From positions 310,001-374,000 of the forward strand of contig NZ_JAKWBL010000002.1 in NCBI RefSeq assembly GCF_022513635.1: 64,000 nt of DNA. The letters are read 5' to 3'. Positions 43,119 to 53,374 of this stretch are shown here, one piece after another. The number at the start of each line of letters is the position of its first letter. Position 1 is the stretch's first letter. Source of the DNA: Paraniabella ginsengisoli. Lineage in GTDB: Bacteria; Bacteroidota; Bacteroidia; Chitinophagales; Chitinophagaceae. The notes below the pieces were generated by a model. That model was not told the origin of the DNA, did not search any database, and worked only from the letters and a program-made list of their open reading frames with translations. Both the position numbers and the translations under genes were made by a program.

Positions 43119-43967
43119 ATGATAGTTGATACGCATGTACATATCTGGAATTTACAACGATCCAACTACGATTGGTTGAAAGGAGCTCCTGAACTTCTAA
43201 ATAAAAACTATTCTCTTAACGAACTCGAAGTCCAGCGATCAAAAGCGTCGATAGATGCAGGTTTGCTGGTACAGGCAGAGAACAGTTTGGAAGATACTGC
43301 TTTGATGCTTGAGGCTGCAAATGAACATGAGTGGATAAAAGGTGTGGTAGGTTGGTTACCGCTTATGGAACCTTCGAAGACGGAGCGGTTATTTCAGACT
43401 CATGTTTCTCAGGAAAAGTATTTTAAGGGTGTCAGGCATTTGATACATGATGAACCGGACGATGAATGGCTATTGCAGGATACGGTAATAGATAGTTTAA
43501 AATTACTGGCTTCGTATCAAATACCTTATGATATTGTTGGTGTAAAGCCCGCTCACATCCGTGTTGCATTAAAACTTGCGGAGGTAATACCCAATTTAAA
43601 AATGGTTTTTGATCATCTGAATCAGCCGCCTGTTCAGGCCGGGAAACAATTTGGTGAATGGGGTGAGTTGATGAACATTGCTTCTCAACATCCTAATTTT
43701 TATGCTAAGATTTCTGGGTTAGGAACAACTGCGGGTAAACAGCTTTTTACAGTTGAACACATCAAACCGTATATTGATTTCGTAATAAATAAATTTGGAA
43801 CGGCGCGTTGTTTTTGTGGTGGAGATTGGCCCGTTTCGTTATTGGGCGTGGATTATGTTAGTACCTGGATTGTGTACAAGCAAGTGATAGATGAATTGTT
43901 GCCCGATGAAAAGCAGCAACAAAAGGTGTTTAGCGAAAATGCTATTTCATTTTATAACCTTGTGTGA
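43119..43967 (+). CDS. Amidohydrolase-2 family hydrolase, probable sugar lactonase
   Basis: Intact 282-residue TIM-barrel metal hydrolase (COG3618-type). DTHVHIWNL gives the HxH metal pair, FKGVRHLIHDEPDDEWLL, MVFDHLNQPP and RCFCGGDWPVS supply the remaining conserved His and Asp. Relatives hydrolyse L-fucono- or L-rhamnono-1,4-lactone (and 2-pyrone-dicarboxylate). Placement next to rhaT and a Gfo/Idh dehydrogenase supports a sugar lactonase in oxidative deoxy-hexose catabolism. No signal peptide: cytosolic. Confidence 0.82.
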   Translation: MIVDTHVHIWNLQRSNYDWLKGAPELLNKNYSLNELEVQRSKASIDAGLLVQAENSLEDTALMLEAANEHEWIKGVVGWLPLMEPSKTERLFQTHVSQEKYFKGVRHLIHDEPDDEWLLQDTVIDSLKLLASYQIPYDIVGVKPAHIRVALKLAEVIPNLKMVFDHLNQPPVQAGKQFGEWGELMNIASQHPNFYAKISGLGTTAGKQLFTVEHIKPYIDFVINKFGTARCFCGGDWPVSLLGVDYVSTWIVYKQVIDELLPDEKQQQKVFSENAISFYNLV

Positions 43968-43980
43968 TGGATTTTCGACG

Positions 43981-44026
43981 TTTATATAGGTTGCCATATA
44001 TACCACAGTACAAGTGTGCGACGCAA
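43981..44026 (+). repeat. GTGCGACGCAA dispersed repeat, copy 2
   Basis: TTTATATAGG, TTGCCATA, ACCACAGTACAAGTGTGCG then ACGCAA. Same order of blocks as copy 59712-59758 (TTTATATAGG, ATGCCATA, CACAACAG, AAGTGTGCGACGCAA). Confidence 0.7.
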
Positions 44027-44089
44027 CGAAGATAATAATAGTTCATCTGCCTGGACAATAAATTAGATAGTACTGATAAAACAATAACA

Positions 44090-45112
44090 ATGCAATTATT
44101 TGAGGGAATATTTTTCACGGTGTTGGTGCTTCTTCGGCTGCATTGTGCTATACGCCTGAAAAAAAGTAAAAGGCTGGAGCTGGCAAACCTACTGGTTGGC
44201 ACAGGCATCTGTATGTTGGTTTTTGTTGCCTTTAATTATTGCCTGGATTACGATCCCTTCATTAGGTAAGGTATTGTCGGAGGCTCCGGTGGAGGCAATG
44301 CGAAATGCATTTTTATTGGGGATGGCTTATGGTGTAGGTGGTACCGCTTTTGGTATGGCTATTAGGCATATTGGCTTTTCACTAACTTATGCTATCTCTG
44401 TTGGCATTTCTTGTGTGTTAGGAACACTTGTTCCGCCATTGATGGACGGCACATTGGGTGAGGCTCTTAGTGGTAAAGGTGGAAGTTGGATACTCACCGG
44501 CGTGTTGCTGGGTGCAATGGGTATTGCTTTTTGCGGTGTGGCTGGCAGAGGAAAAGAAAAAGATGTAGCACAAAGTCACACAAGTTTTTCTTTTAAAAAA
44601 GGATTGCCCTTGTGTCTGTTAGCTGGTGTGCTGTCTGCATTTTATGGCTTTGCTATTAACGCTGGTAAGCCTATTTCAGATATTGCTGCTAATTATGGTG
44701 CTGGGAATTTTCAGGTAAATGTGGTGTACATATTTTCTAACACGGGTGCTTTTGTTATTACACTTGCGTATACATTATGGCTTCATATAAAAAATAAAAC
44801 TTTTTCTGAATATAAACATGTTAATAGTCGCGGACTAGGCACAAATTATCTGATGGCTTTACTTACCGGCATTCTATGGTATGGACAATTCTTTTTTATG
44901 GATTAGGCCATGTCAGATTAGGAAAATATGAATTTTCAAGTTGGGCCATTCACATGATCTTATTGGTATTTTTTAGTTCGCTGGTTGGTATTGTATTAAA
45001 AGAGTGGAAATTTACAAGGACTGTAACCCGCCGTATGCTTGGGTTTGCATTGGCAATACTTCTATTGTCAGTATTGGTATTGACGTACGGTAACTATTTA
45101 GGAGGAACATGA
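44090..45112 (+). CDS. rhaT: L-rhamnose/proton symporter RhaT (frameshifted)
   Basis: About 341 residues, ten hydrophobic segments. After corrections the N-terminus reads GVGASSAALCYTPEKKVKGW, matching the RhaT pattern G-A-S/A-A-A-CFY-P-KKVK-WSW; later GIRHIGFSL-type and LTGILWYGQFFFYGLGHVRL, SSWAIHM and VLKEWK are also diagnostic. Missing bases near 44120, 44170 and 44893. Inner-membrane uptake of L-rhamnose (possibly L-lyxose), delivering the sugar released by the GH78 enzyme encoded downstream. Confidence 0.88.
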
Positions 45113-45113
45113 T

Positions 45114-46166
45114 ATGATTAATAATAATCCGGATATACCTATTTGCATCATCGGCGCTGGCGGCATTGTAGCCGATGCACATTTACCTGCATATAAAATA
45201 GGCGGCTTTGAAGTAAAGGGTATTGTAAACCGAAACAAACAAAAAGCAACCGCCCTTGCGGAGAAATTCAAAATAGCAAAAGTATATGATACCATAGAGG
45301 AGATGGTTGCTGAAAATGGCACTAATGTGATCTATGATTTTGCATTACCTGCTTCCGAAATTATACCAGTACTTGAGCAGTTACCTGAGAAAGCAACGAT
45401 ACTTATTCAAAAACCTTATGGAGAAAGTTTGGAGGAAGCAAAAGCGATTCATGAACTTGCTCAAAGTAAACAGATGCTGGCAGGTGTTAATTTTCAAATG
45501 CGTTTTGCTCCTTACATTTTAGAGGCGAAGCAAATGATAAAAGAAGAAAAATTAGGAGCCATTACAGATATTGAAGTTTACGTTAATGTACATACACCCT
45601 GGAATCTTTGGGACTTTCTGTTCACTAAAGAACGTATGGAAATAAACTATCATAGTATTCATTATATAGACCTTATTCGCTCATTTTTAGGAACGCCCGA
45701 AAAACTATTTGCACGAACGTTTAAACATCCGCAGTCGATGCAGTTGGCATCTGTTAAATCCAATATCATTATGGATTATGGGGATATGGTGCGCGCAACA
45801 ATTCATACCAATCATAATCATGAGTTCGGTTATCAAAAACAGGAGTCTTACATAAAAATAGAAGGGGAAAAGGGTGCTATTAAAATAACCTTCGGTGCAC
45901 TGATTGATTATCCACACGGCGTTTCCGATGTATTTGAATATGTTTTATTGGAAGATAAAAACCCTGGATGGAAACAGAAAGATATTGACGGAACATGGTT
46001 TCCACATGCGTTTATTGGAACTATGCAGCAAATGATGTTAGCAAAAGCCGGCATCATTGAAAAGCCTGAAAATAGTATTGACGACGCGTTAATGACAATG
46101 GCTTGTGTTGAAGCCGCTTATGCCAGCAATCAAATTGGGGGAATATTAATTGATGATTTTTTATAA
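45114..46166 (+). CDS. Gfo/Idh/MocA-family sugar dehydrogenase
   Basis: Intact 350-residue oxidoreductase. Rossmann start CIIGAGGIVADAHLPAYKIG, second-site motif IQKPYGESLEEAKAIHELA (QKP in place of the common EKP), and C-terminal alpha/beta domain with NYHSIHYIDLIRSFLG. Oxidises or epimerises a sugar or lactone with NAD(P). Context with lactonase and rhamnose permease suggests an L-rhamnose/L-fucose-type dehydrogenase. The Lys of the Q/EKP motif is retained, so activity is expected. Its start lies one base after the RhaT stop. Confidence 0.85.
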   Translation: MINNNPDIPICIIGAGGIVADAHLPAYKIGGFEVKGIVNRNKQKATALAEKFKIAKVYDTIEEMVAENGTNVIYDFALPASEIIPVLEQLPEKATILIQKPYGESLEEAKAIHELAQSKQMLAGVNFQMRFAPYILEAKQMIKEEKLGAITDIEVYVNVHTPWNLWDFLFTKERMEINYHSIHYIDLIRSFLGTPEKLFARTFKHPQSMQLASVKSNIIMDYGDMVRATIHTNHNHEFGYQKQESYIKIEGEKGAIKITFGALIDYPHGVSDVFEYVLLEDKNPGWKQKDIDGTWFPHAFIGTMQQMMLAKAGIIEKPENSIDDALMTMACVEAAYASNQIGGILIDDFL

Positions 46167-46185
46167 AAATAAAGTACAGGTAAAT

Positions 46186-48900
46186 ATGATGCGATTAACC
46201 TGGCTGTTGGTTTTTGGGATTCTTGCCAACACGTCTTTTGCTACAGTAATCAGAAAAGTTATTATAGTCAATCAACTCCCTAATCAACCTCGCGTTGAAT
46301 ATGGAATAGATGCTTTGAAGAATAAGTTACAATCGATTGGTTATGCTGTTGATGTTGTAACTAAAGCCAACACTCCTTATAAGAATCAACAGCTGATTGT
46401 TATAAATAAAAATTTTAGAAAGGATCTTAAGAAAGAAGGTTTTTCCATCAGGGCTGAAAAGAATACTATAAACATTACGGGTGCTGATCCTTCAGGCTTA
46501 TTGTATGGTTGCTTGGAGCTTGCGGATATTGCTGTAAATAACAGATCAATTCCTGAAAATATAAATGTAAAAGATGCGCCGGAAATGGTGCTACGTGGTG
46601 AATGTATAGGTTTACAAAAGCCTTATTATTTGCCAGGCAGAACAGTTTATGAGTATCCTTACACGGAAGAAACTTTTCCCTGGTTTTATGATAAGAAATT
46701 ATGGCTACAGGTTTTGGACTCGATGGCTGTCAATAAAATGAATTCGCTGTATTTATGGAATGGTCATCCCTTCGCCTCATTGGTGAAACTGAAAGAGTAT
46801 CCTTATGCGGTTGAAGTAGATGATGCAACTTTTGCAAAGAATGAAGATATATATCGCTTCCTTACAACTGAAGCTGACAAGCGCGGTATTTGGGTAATAC
46901 AAATGTTTTATAACATTATTGTATCAAAACCTTTTGCAGAAAAGCATGGTTTAAAAACACAGGATCGTGAAAGACCCATTATTCCTGTCATTGCAGATTA
47001 TACAAAAAAATCGATAACAGAATTTGTAAGAAAGTATCCTAATGTAGGATTATTGGTTTGCCTTGGCGAAGCAATGGAAGGTGTTGGGAAGGACGACATT
47101 GAATGGTTTACCAAAACAATTATTCCGGGAGTGCAGGATGGTATGAAAGCCGCGGGGTTAAAGGCTGAACCGCCAATTGTATTGCGTGCGCATGATACGG
47201 ATGCGCCTGCTGTGATGAAAGCTTCTTTGCCCTTGTATAAAAATTTATATACAATGGCAAAGTTTAATGGCGAGGCATTAACCTATCAAACGCCACGTGG
47301 TAAATGGGCTGAGCTACACCAAACATTAAGTAAGCAGGGAAATATTCATATAGAAAATGTTCACATTCTGGCCAATCTCGAACCATTTCGTTATGGCTCC
47401 CCACGCTTTATTCAGGAGAGTATTGTGGGTATGCATGAAGCGATGGGCGGGAACGGTTTACACTTATATCCACAAGCTTCTTACTGGGATTGGCCTTATT
47501 CGGCTGACAGTATAAAAGGCGGTGAGAGGTTGTTGCAAATTGAACGGGACTGGCTTTGGTATAAAACCTGGAGCCGGTATGCATGGCAATCTAAAAGAAA
47601 TAGAACAGAAGAAGTCGCGTATTGGAGTAAGATTTTGGGAAATGAGTTTGGTGCGAATAATACAGACGGCGCCCATATTTTAAAAGCTTATGAAGAGATC
47701 GGCGAAATTGCACCTAAGCTATTGAGAAGGTTTGGAATCACAGACGGAAACAGGCAGACCTTAACGTTGGGTATGTTGATGACACAACTCATCAACCCAT
47801 ATCGTTATGGTTTGTTTACATTGTTATATGAGGCTGAAAGTCCTGTTGGCGAGTCTTTGGCCGAGTACGCGGAAAAAGAATGGAATGCTGTGCAACATAT
47901 TGGAGAAACGCCGGTGCAAATAATCAGCGAGGTAAAAGAACATGGCGACAAAGCTGTTGCTGCAATCAATGATGTAAAAAGCGTTGTAAAAAATACGGAA
48001 GAATTTGATCGTATAAAGAATGATATTTTTAGTTATCAGGCCATGTCTTATCATTATGCTTTTAAAACCGAAGCCGCTTTAGCGATACTGCGATACAAAT
48101 ATTCTAATGATATAAAGGATTTAGACAAAGCACTGCCTTTATTCCAGCAAAGCGTTGACTGGTATAAGAAACTTACTGATTTAACAAAGGGAACTTATTT
48201 ATATGCGAATAGTATGCAAACCGGTGCACGAAAAATTCCTTTATCAGGATCGGGCGGCAGGTATAAAAACTGGTCTGATGTTTTGCCGGTTTTTGAAGAA
48301 GAGTTATCTACATTCCAAAGAAAAGTGGATTCCTTAAAACATCTGAAACCCGGTGCGTTAGAAAATGTCACACCATTAAAAAATGCAGTGGTGAAGATCG
48401 TTGGCAATTTTCAGTATTATAATATTGATAGTTTATCACAACCATTTTCAGATAAGCCCTATACTATAAGATCTTTTGCAGGCGAGCTAAAAGATTTGCG
48501 TGGATTAAAAACTTCTTTTAAAGATCAGATTGCTAATGGAACTGAAATTTCATTCAGCAATAAAAAACGGGTGAAAGTATTGGTAGGTTTTTTCAAACCT
48601 CAGAAAGCCGCATTTTCTGTAGATACAGTTTATTTAAAACAACCTGAGCTAGAGACAAATGCAACTGCCAATGAATATGGACAAGCCGATACTAAAATAG
48701 CCAACGCTATGATTATTCCGGGTATGCCACAATTGCATGTGCATAGTTATGAATTTGCACCGGGACAAAATACCCTGAAACTCGCTAAGGGCGTGGCTTT
48801 GATATTGGGTTTTGTAGATGCGGATGCTCCATTGCGTGTATATGACGCCGGATTATATGAAAGCGGAAATAGAAAACAAGTTGACTGGTTGTTTGAATAG
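46186..48900 (+). CDS. Exported glycoside hydrolase with zincin-like N-domain, uronidase-like
   Basis: 904 residues from ATG 46186, where a signal peptide MMRLTWLLVFGILANTSFA begins; an upstream in-frame codon would bury it. Residues about 20-120 resemble the GH20b/zincin-like N-domain shared by GH67, GH115 and related families (FSIRAEKNTINITGADPSGLLYGC). A TIM barrel follows (LRGECIGLQKPYY, MAVNKMNSLYLWNGHPF, YPNVGLLVCLGEAMEG, SYWDWPYSAD). C-terminal beta domains end the protein. The closest kind I recognise is an alpha-uronidase (glucuronidase or galacturonidase class); family number is not certain. Intact frame. Confidence 0.7.
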   Translation: MMRLTWLLVFGILANTSFATVIRKVIIVNQLPNQPRVEYGIDALKNKLQSIGYAVDVVTKANTPYKNQQLIVINKNFRKDLKKEGFSIRAEKNTINITGADPSGLLYGCLELADIAVNNRSIPENINVKDAPEMVLRGECIGLQKPYYLPGRTVYEYPYTEETFPWFYDKKLWLQVLDSMAVNKMNSLYLWNGHPFASLVKLKEYPYAVEVDDATFAKNEDIYRFLTTEADKRGIWVIQMFYNIIVSKPFAEKHGLKTQDRERPIIPVIADYTKKSITEFVRKYPNVGLLVCLGEAMEGVGKDDIEWFTKTIIPGVQDGMKAAGLKAEPPIVLRAHDTDAPAVMKASLPLYKNLYTMAKFNGEALTYQTPRGKWAELHQTLSKQGNIHIENVHILANLEPFRYGSPRFIQESIVGMHEAMGGNGLHLYPQASYWDWPYSADSIKGGERLLQIERDWLWYKTWSRYAWQSKRNRTEEVAYWSKILGNEFGANNTDGAHILKAYEEIGEIAPKLLRRFGITDGNRQTLTLGMLMTQLINPYRYGLFTLLYEAESPVGESLAEYAEKEWNAVQHIGETPVQIISEVKEHGDKAVAAINDVKSVVKNTEEFDRIKNDIFSYQAMSYHYAFKTEAALAILRYKYSNDIKDLDKALPLFQQSVDWYKKLTDLTKGTYLYANSMQTGARKIPLSGSGGRYKNWSDVLPVFEEELSTFQRKVDSLKHLKPGALENVTPLKNAVVKIVGNFQYYNIDSLSQPFSDKPYTIRSFAGELKDLRGLKTSFKDQIANGTEISFSNKKRVKVLVGFFKPQKAAFSVDTVYLKQPELETNATANEYGQADTKIANAMIIPGMPQLHVHSYEFAPGQNTLKLAKGVALILGFVDADAPLRVYDAGLYESGNRKQVDWLFE

Positions 48901-48985
48901 CTATTTACACATTGATATTACCAGCCCGAAGGGCTTAAACTATAATGACCGGGTGCGTAGCTCCCTGAAAAAATAAAAATTATAA

Positions 48986-50541
48986 ATGAAATATTTTCTT
49001 AGTGTTTGGATATTGGCGTTTTTATGTTTTGTTGAAGTACAGGGGCAGCAGTATTTTGATGTTACAAAATATGGAGCAAAAAGAGACAGTAGCGCTAAAG
49101 CCACGCTTGCTATAAAGAAGGCGATTGATGCTGCAGTTAAAGTAGGTGGCGGAACAGTTTATTTCCCTGCTGGAAAATATCTTACCGGGCCTATTCATTT
49201 GAAAAGCAACATCACCATTTTTATAGATGCCGGTGCTGAACTACATTTTAGTGATGATTTTGATGATTATCTGCCAATGGTTGAAAGCCGTTATGAAGGT
49301 GTGGATGTAACAAGTTTCTCGCCTTTATTTTATGCTTACAAAGCAGAAAATATAGCCATTGTAGGAAGAGGTATTATTGACGGGCATGGAAAGAAATGGT
49401 GGGATTTTGTAGAAGGGTATAAGAACGATCAGCCGCGTAGCAAATGGCAGAAAATATTTGATGAGAAAAATAAAAATATTCTTTTGCCTGATGATCCTAA
49501 ACAAATGAAGCGAGGTTTTTTAAGACCACCATTCATTCAACCGATGTATTGCAAAAATGTATTGATTCAGGGAATCACTATTCGCAATTCGCCTTTCTGG
49601 ACAGTGAACCCCGAGTTTTGCGATAATGTAACCGTTCATGCGGTAACGATAATTAATCCGCAAAGACAAGCTCCTAATACAGACGGCATCAATCCTGAAA
49701 GCTGCAGCAACGTGCGCATTAGCGACTGTTTTATTAGTGTGGGCGATGATTGTATCACGATCAAGTCGGGTAAAGATCAGCCGGGACGTGCAAAAGCTAA
49801 ACCTGCGGAAAATTATTCCATTACAAATTGTACCATGTTAAGTGGTCATGGAGGTGTGGTTATTGGCAGTGAAATGAGTGGCGATGTAAAAAAATAACGA
49901 TCAGCAATTGTGTATTTGATGGAACCGACAGAGGCATTCGTTTAAAAACTGTTCGCGGTCGCGGTGGCGTTGTAGAAGATATTCGAGTAGATAATATAGT
50001 GATGAAGAATATTAAAGACCAGGCAATCGTATTGGATATGGAGTACGCAAAGTCTTCGCCAGAACCGGTTTCGGAGCGAACGCCTCAGTTTCGGAATATT
50101 CGTTTGAGTAATATTACGGCCTATACAAACGAAGCCATGTATATCAATGGCATTGAAGAAATGCCCGTAAGCGAGATCAGTCTTCATGATGTTGTGTTCG
50201 AAGCACAGCGTGGTATAACCATTAAGAACGCAAAAGATATTCAGTTGCACAATGTACGTGTAAATACCACAGTTGGCAGTTCTTTAAAGGTTGATAATAC
50301 TGAACGTTTGCTGATTAATAGTTTTGAAACAGCAAAGCCGTTGCCAGGAGCCTCTGTAATCAGTTTAAATAATGTAAAACAAGCATTACTTCAAAATGCC
50401 TGGCCTTTTGAAAATACGAACAAGTACTTGGAGATAACTGGCGAGCATACAAAGAACATCAATTTACAAGATAATCTTTTTGAGGATGAGTTGATTTTGG
50501 TAGGTAAAGAAGTAGATACAAAAGAGATTAAACGTAATTAG
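48986..50541 (+). CDS. GH28 polygalacturonase-type hydrolase (frameshifted)
   Basis: About 518 residues. Signal peptide MKYFLSVWILAFLCFVEVQG. Beta-helix GH28 enzyme with the catalytic set NTDGIN, GDDC and GHGGVVIGSE; the substrate-binding RGIRLKT follows. One A is missing near 49893, between DVKK and ITISNCVFDGTDRG. Acts on alpha-galacturonic (homogalacturonan) or rhamnogalacturonan linkages in the periplasm or outside the cell. The long C-terminal rungs (TERLLINSFETAKP) extend the helix. Confidence 0.88.
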
Positions 50542-50543
50542 AA

Positions 50544-53374
50544 ATGAATAGCAAATTATTTTTTCTCAAAAAAATCGTTATTGGTGTTGCAGCTTTAATC
50601 TTTACTGTTTCTGCTGCTGCGCAGGATTTGCAATTGTGGTATGATAAACCAGCTACAAAATGGGTTGAAGCATTGCCTATTGGTAATGGTAGATTAGGAG
50701 CCATGATTTTCGGAGGCATAAAAGACGATAGAATACAGTTTAATGAAGAAACATTATGGACGGGTTATCCGCGTAATTATAATAAACCAGGAGCATACAA
50801 ATATTTAGACTCGATAAGAAACTTATTGTTTGAAGGAAAGCAAAAGGAAGCTGAAGCCCTTGCCGGGCGTGAGTTTATGGGCTTGAAATCAGATGATGGT
50901 GATAGACATGCATGGATCAATAAAATGAAATCGATTCTTCTATTAAAAAATAATCCATCAAAGCCTGCGTACAATGATGCTTCCTGGAAAACGATGAATG
51001 TACCCAATTATGATGGATGGGAGGCTGAAGGTTTTGAAGGAATGGACGGGGCTGTTTGGTTCAGATATCAATTTGATCTGCCGCAGAAATGGAGCGGAAA
51101 AGATCTTAAATTGGACATTAATAAAATTGCTGAATATGATTTTACTTACATCAACGGAACGTTAATCGGTTCTCAAGATAACGCCGATGCAAGAGACTAT
51201 ATAATTCCTAAATCTGTATTGAAACCCGGCAGAAATTCCATTGCCATTTTAGTATTGAACTTTACCGGAAAAGGCGGTATTATGGGCTATAAAGATGCCA
51301 CCAAACATATTGGTATTTATCCTGTGGATGGCGATGAAAAAGATAAGATGTCTCTTAATGGTAGCTGGAAATATTATATTCAAAATACTGATGTACCCGC
51401 TGTAGGCCAATACCAGGCTGCATATCAGCCGTTCGGTGATTTGAATTTTAAGTTTGATGTAGATGAATCAAATATACAAAATTACAAACGTACACTTGAT
51501 TTGAACGAGGCGGTTGCAACTACCAGTTACTCTTATAATGGTGTTAATTATAAAAGAGAATATATAGCTACAGCGGTAGATCAGGCATTTGTTGTGCATT
51601 TCTCTGCTGATAAAAAAGCGAGCCTGAATTTTACAGCGGAATTAAGTAGTCCTCATAAGGCCGCCATCGTTAATCGAATAAACGGAAATACCATATCACT
51701 TGCTGTAAAAGTGAAAGACGGTGTATTGAAAGGTGTTAGCTATCTTACTATAAACACAACAAGAGGAGCAGTGTCTGTTCAAAATAATAAAATAATAATA
51801 GCTAATGCAGATGCAGTTACGGTCTATCTTACGGCTAACACTAACTACAAAAACTATAAAGACATAACGCCGACCCTGCACGTGTCGGTTTGGCAACACT
51901 TTCAAAAATAAAAAGTAAAAACTGGCAACAGCTAAAAGGTGCACACGTTAAAGAATATCAGAAATATTTTAACACCTTTTCCATTTTATTGGGAACAAAG
52001 GATGTTGACAATAGCATGAACATCCCTACAGATCAGCGTTTGAATCATTTTGCTACCGCTAATGATCCATCTTTTCTTTCGCTTTATGTACAGTATAGTC
52101 GTTATTTATTAATTAGTAGTTCATGGCCGGGGACACGCCCCGCAAACCTTCAAGGTATTTGGAACGATTTGTTGTCGCCGCCGTGGGGTAGCAAGTACAC
52201 AACCAATATCAATGCAGAGATGAATTACTGGCCTTCTGATTTGTTGAACCTGTCGCCCATGCAGCAGCCTTTGTTTCAAATGATCAAAGAATTGTCAGCA
52301 ACAGGTAGCCAAACTGCTAAACAATATTATAATGCGCCGGGTTGGGTATTGCATCATAATACAGACCTGTGGCGAGGTACAGCGCCTATCAATGCTTCTA
52401 ATCATGGCATTTGGGTTACAGGTGGCGCGTGGATGTGTGATCATTTATGGCAGCATTATTTGTTTACACAAAGCAAAGAGTTTTTAAAAGATACGGCTTA
52501 TCCTATCATGAAAAATGCTGCGTTATTTTTCAATTCATTTTTGATAAAAGACCCTGTTACAGGCTATTTAATAAGTACTCCATCCAACTCACCCGAACAA
52601 GGCGGACTTGTAGCGGGACCAACGATGGATCATCAAATCATCCGCAACTTATTTAAGGCTGTGGCGGAAGCAAGTGATATTTTAAATGTTGATGCGCCGC
52701 TTCGGGAAATACTTTTAAAAAAGTATGATCAAATTGCACCTAATAAAATAGGGCGTTACGGCCAGTTGCAGGAGTGGATGCAGGATGTAGATGATACAAC
52801 TAATAAGCATCGCCACGTCTCTCATTTGTGGGGTGTATATCCCGGCAGCGAAATTAATTGGGAGCATTCGGAAGAGCTTATGAAAGCCGCAAGACAATCT
52901 TTGTTATATCGTGGCGATGCTGCGACTGGCTGGAGTTTGGGCTGGAAGATCAATCTTTGGGCGCGTTTCAAAGATGGCGATCATACTTATAAACTCATAC
53001 AAATGTTGTTAAGCCCGGCAAAGGGCGGTGCAGGAAGTTATCCTAATTTATTTGATGCACATCCTCCTTTTCAAATTGACGGAAACTTTGGAGGCGCTGC
53101 TGGAGTTGGTGAAATGTTGGTTCAAAGCCACACAGGTTTTATTAATCTGTTACCTGCTTTGCCTGCGGCGTTGCCCGATGGTGAAGTAAAAGGCATTTTG
53201 GCAAGAGGCGGTTTTGAGTTGTCGATCAAATGGAAGAAAGGATTGCTACAATCCGTTTCTGTGAAGTCTATTGCAGGCCTGCCTTTGGAGCTTCGATACA
53301 AAAATGAAACAATAACTATTCAAACAACAAAAAACACAATATATCATTTTGATGGATCGCTTCAGCAGTTATAA
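50544..53374 (+). CDS. GH95 alpha-L-fucosidase/galactosidase with inserted domain (frameshifted)
   Basis: About 943 residues. Signal peptide ends SAAAQ. GH95 N-domain starts at WYDKPATKWVEALPIGNGRLG and resumes at YQPFGDLNFKFDVDE after an inserted beta-sandwich (residues about 115-290, WFRYQFDLPQKW, IYPVDGDEKDKMSLNGSWKYY) that resembles a GH2 sugar-binding domain. The catalytic (alpha/alpha)6 barrel has TNINAEMNYWP (paired Asn), NSPEQG (Glu) and FQIDGNFG (Asp), the residues used by GH95 enzymes. One base is missing near 51870. Releases terminal L-fucose or L-galactose. Confidence 0.87.
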
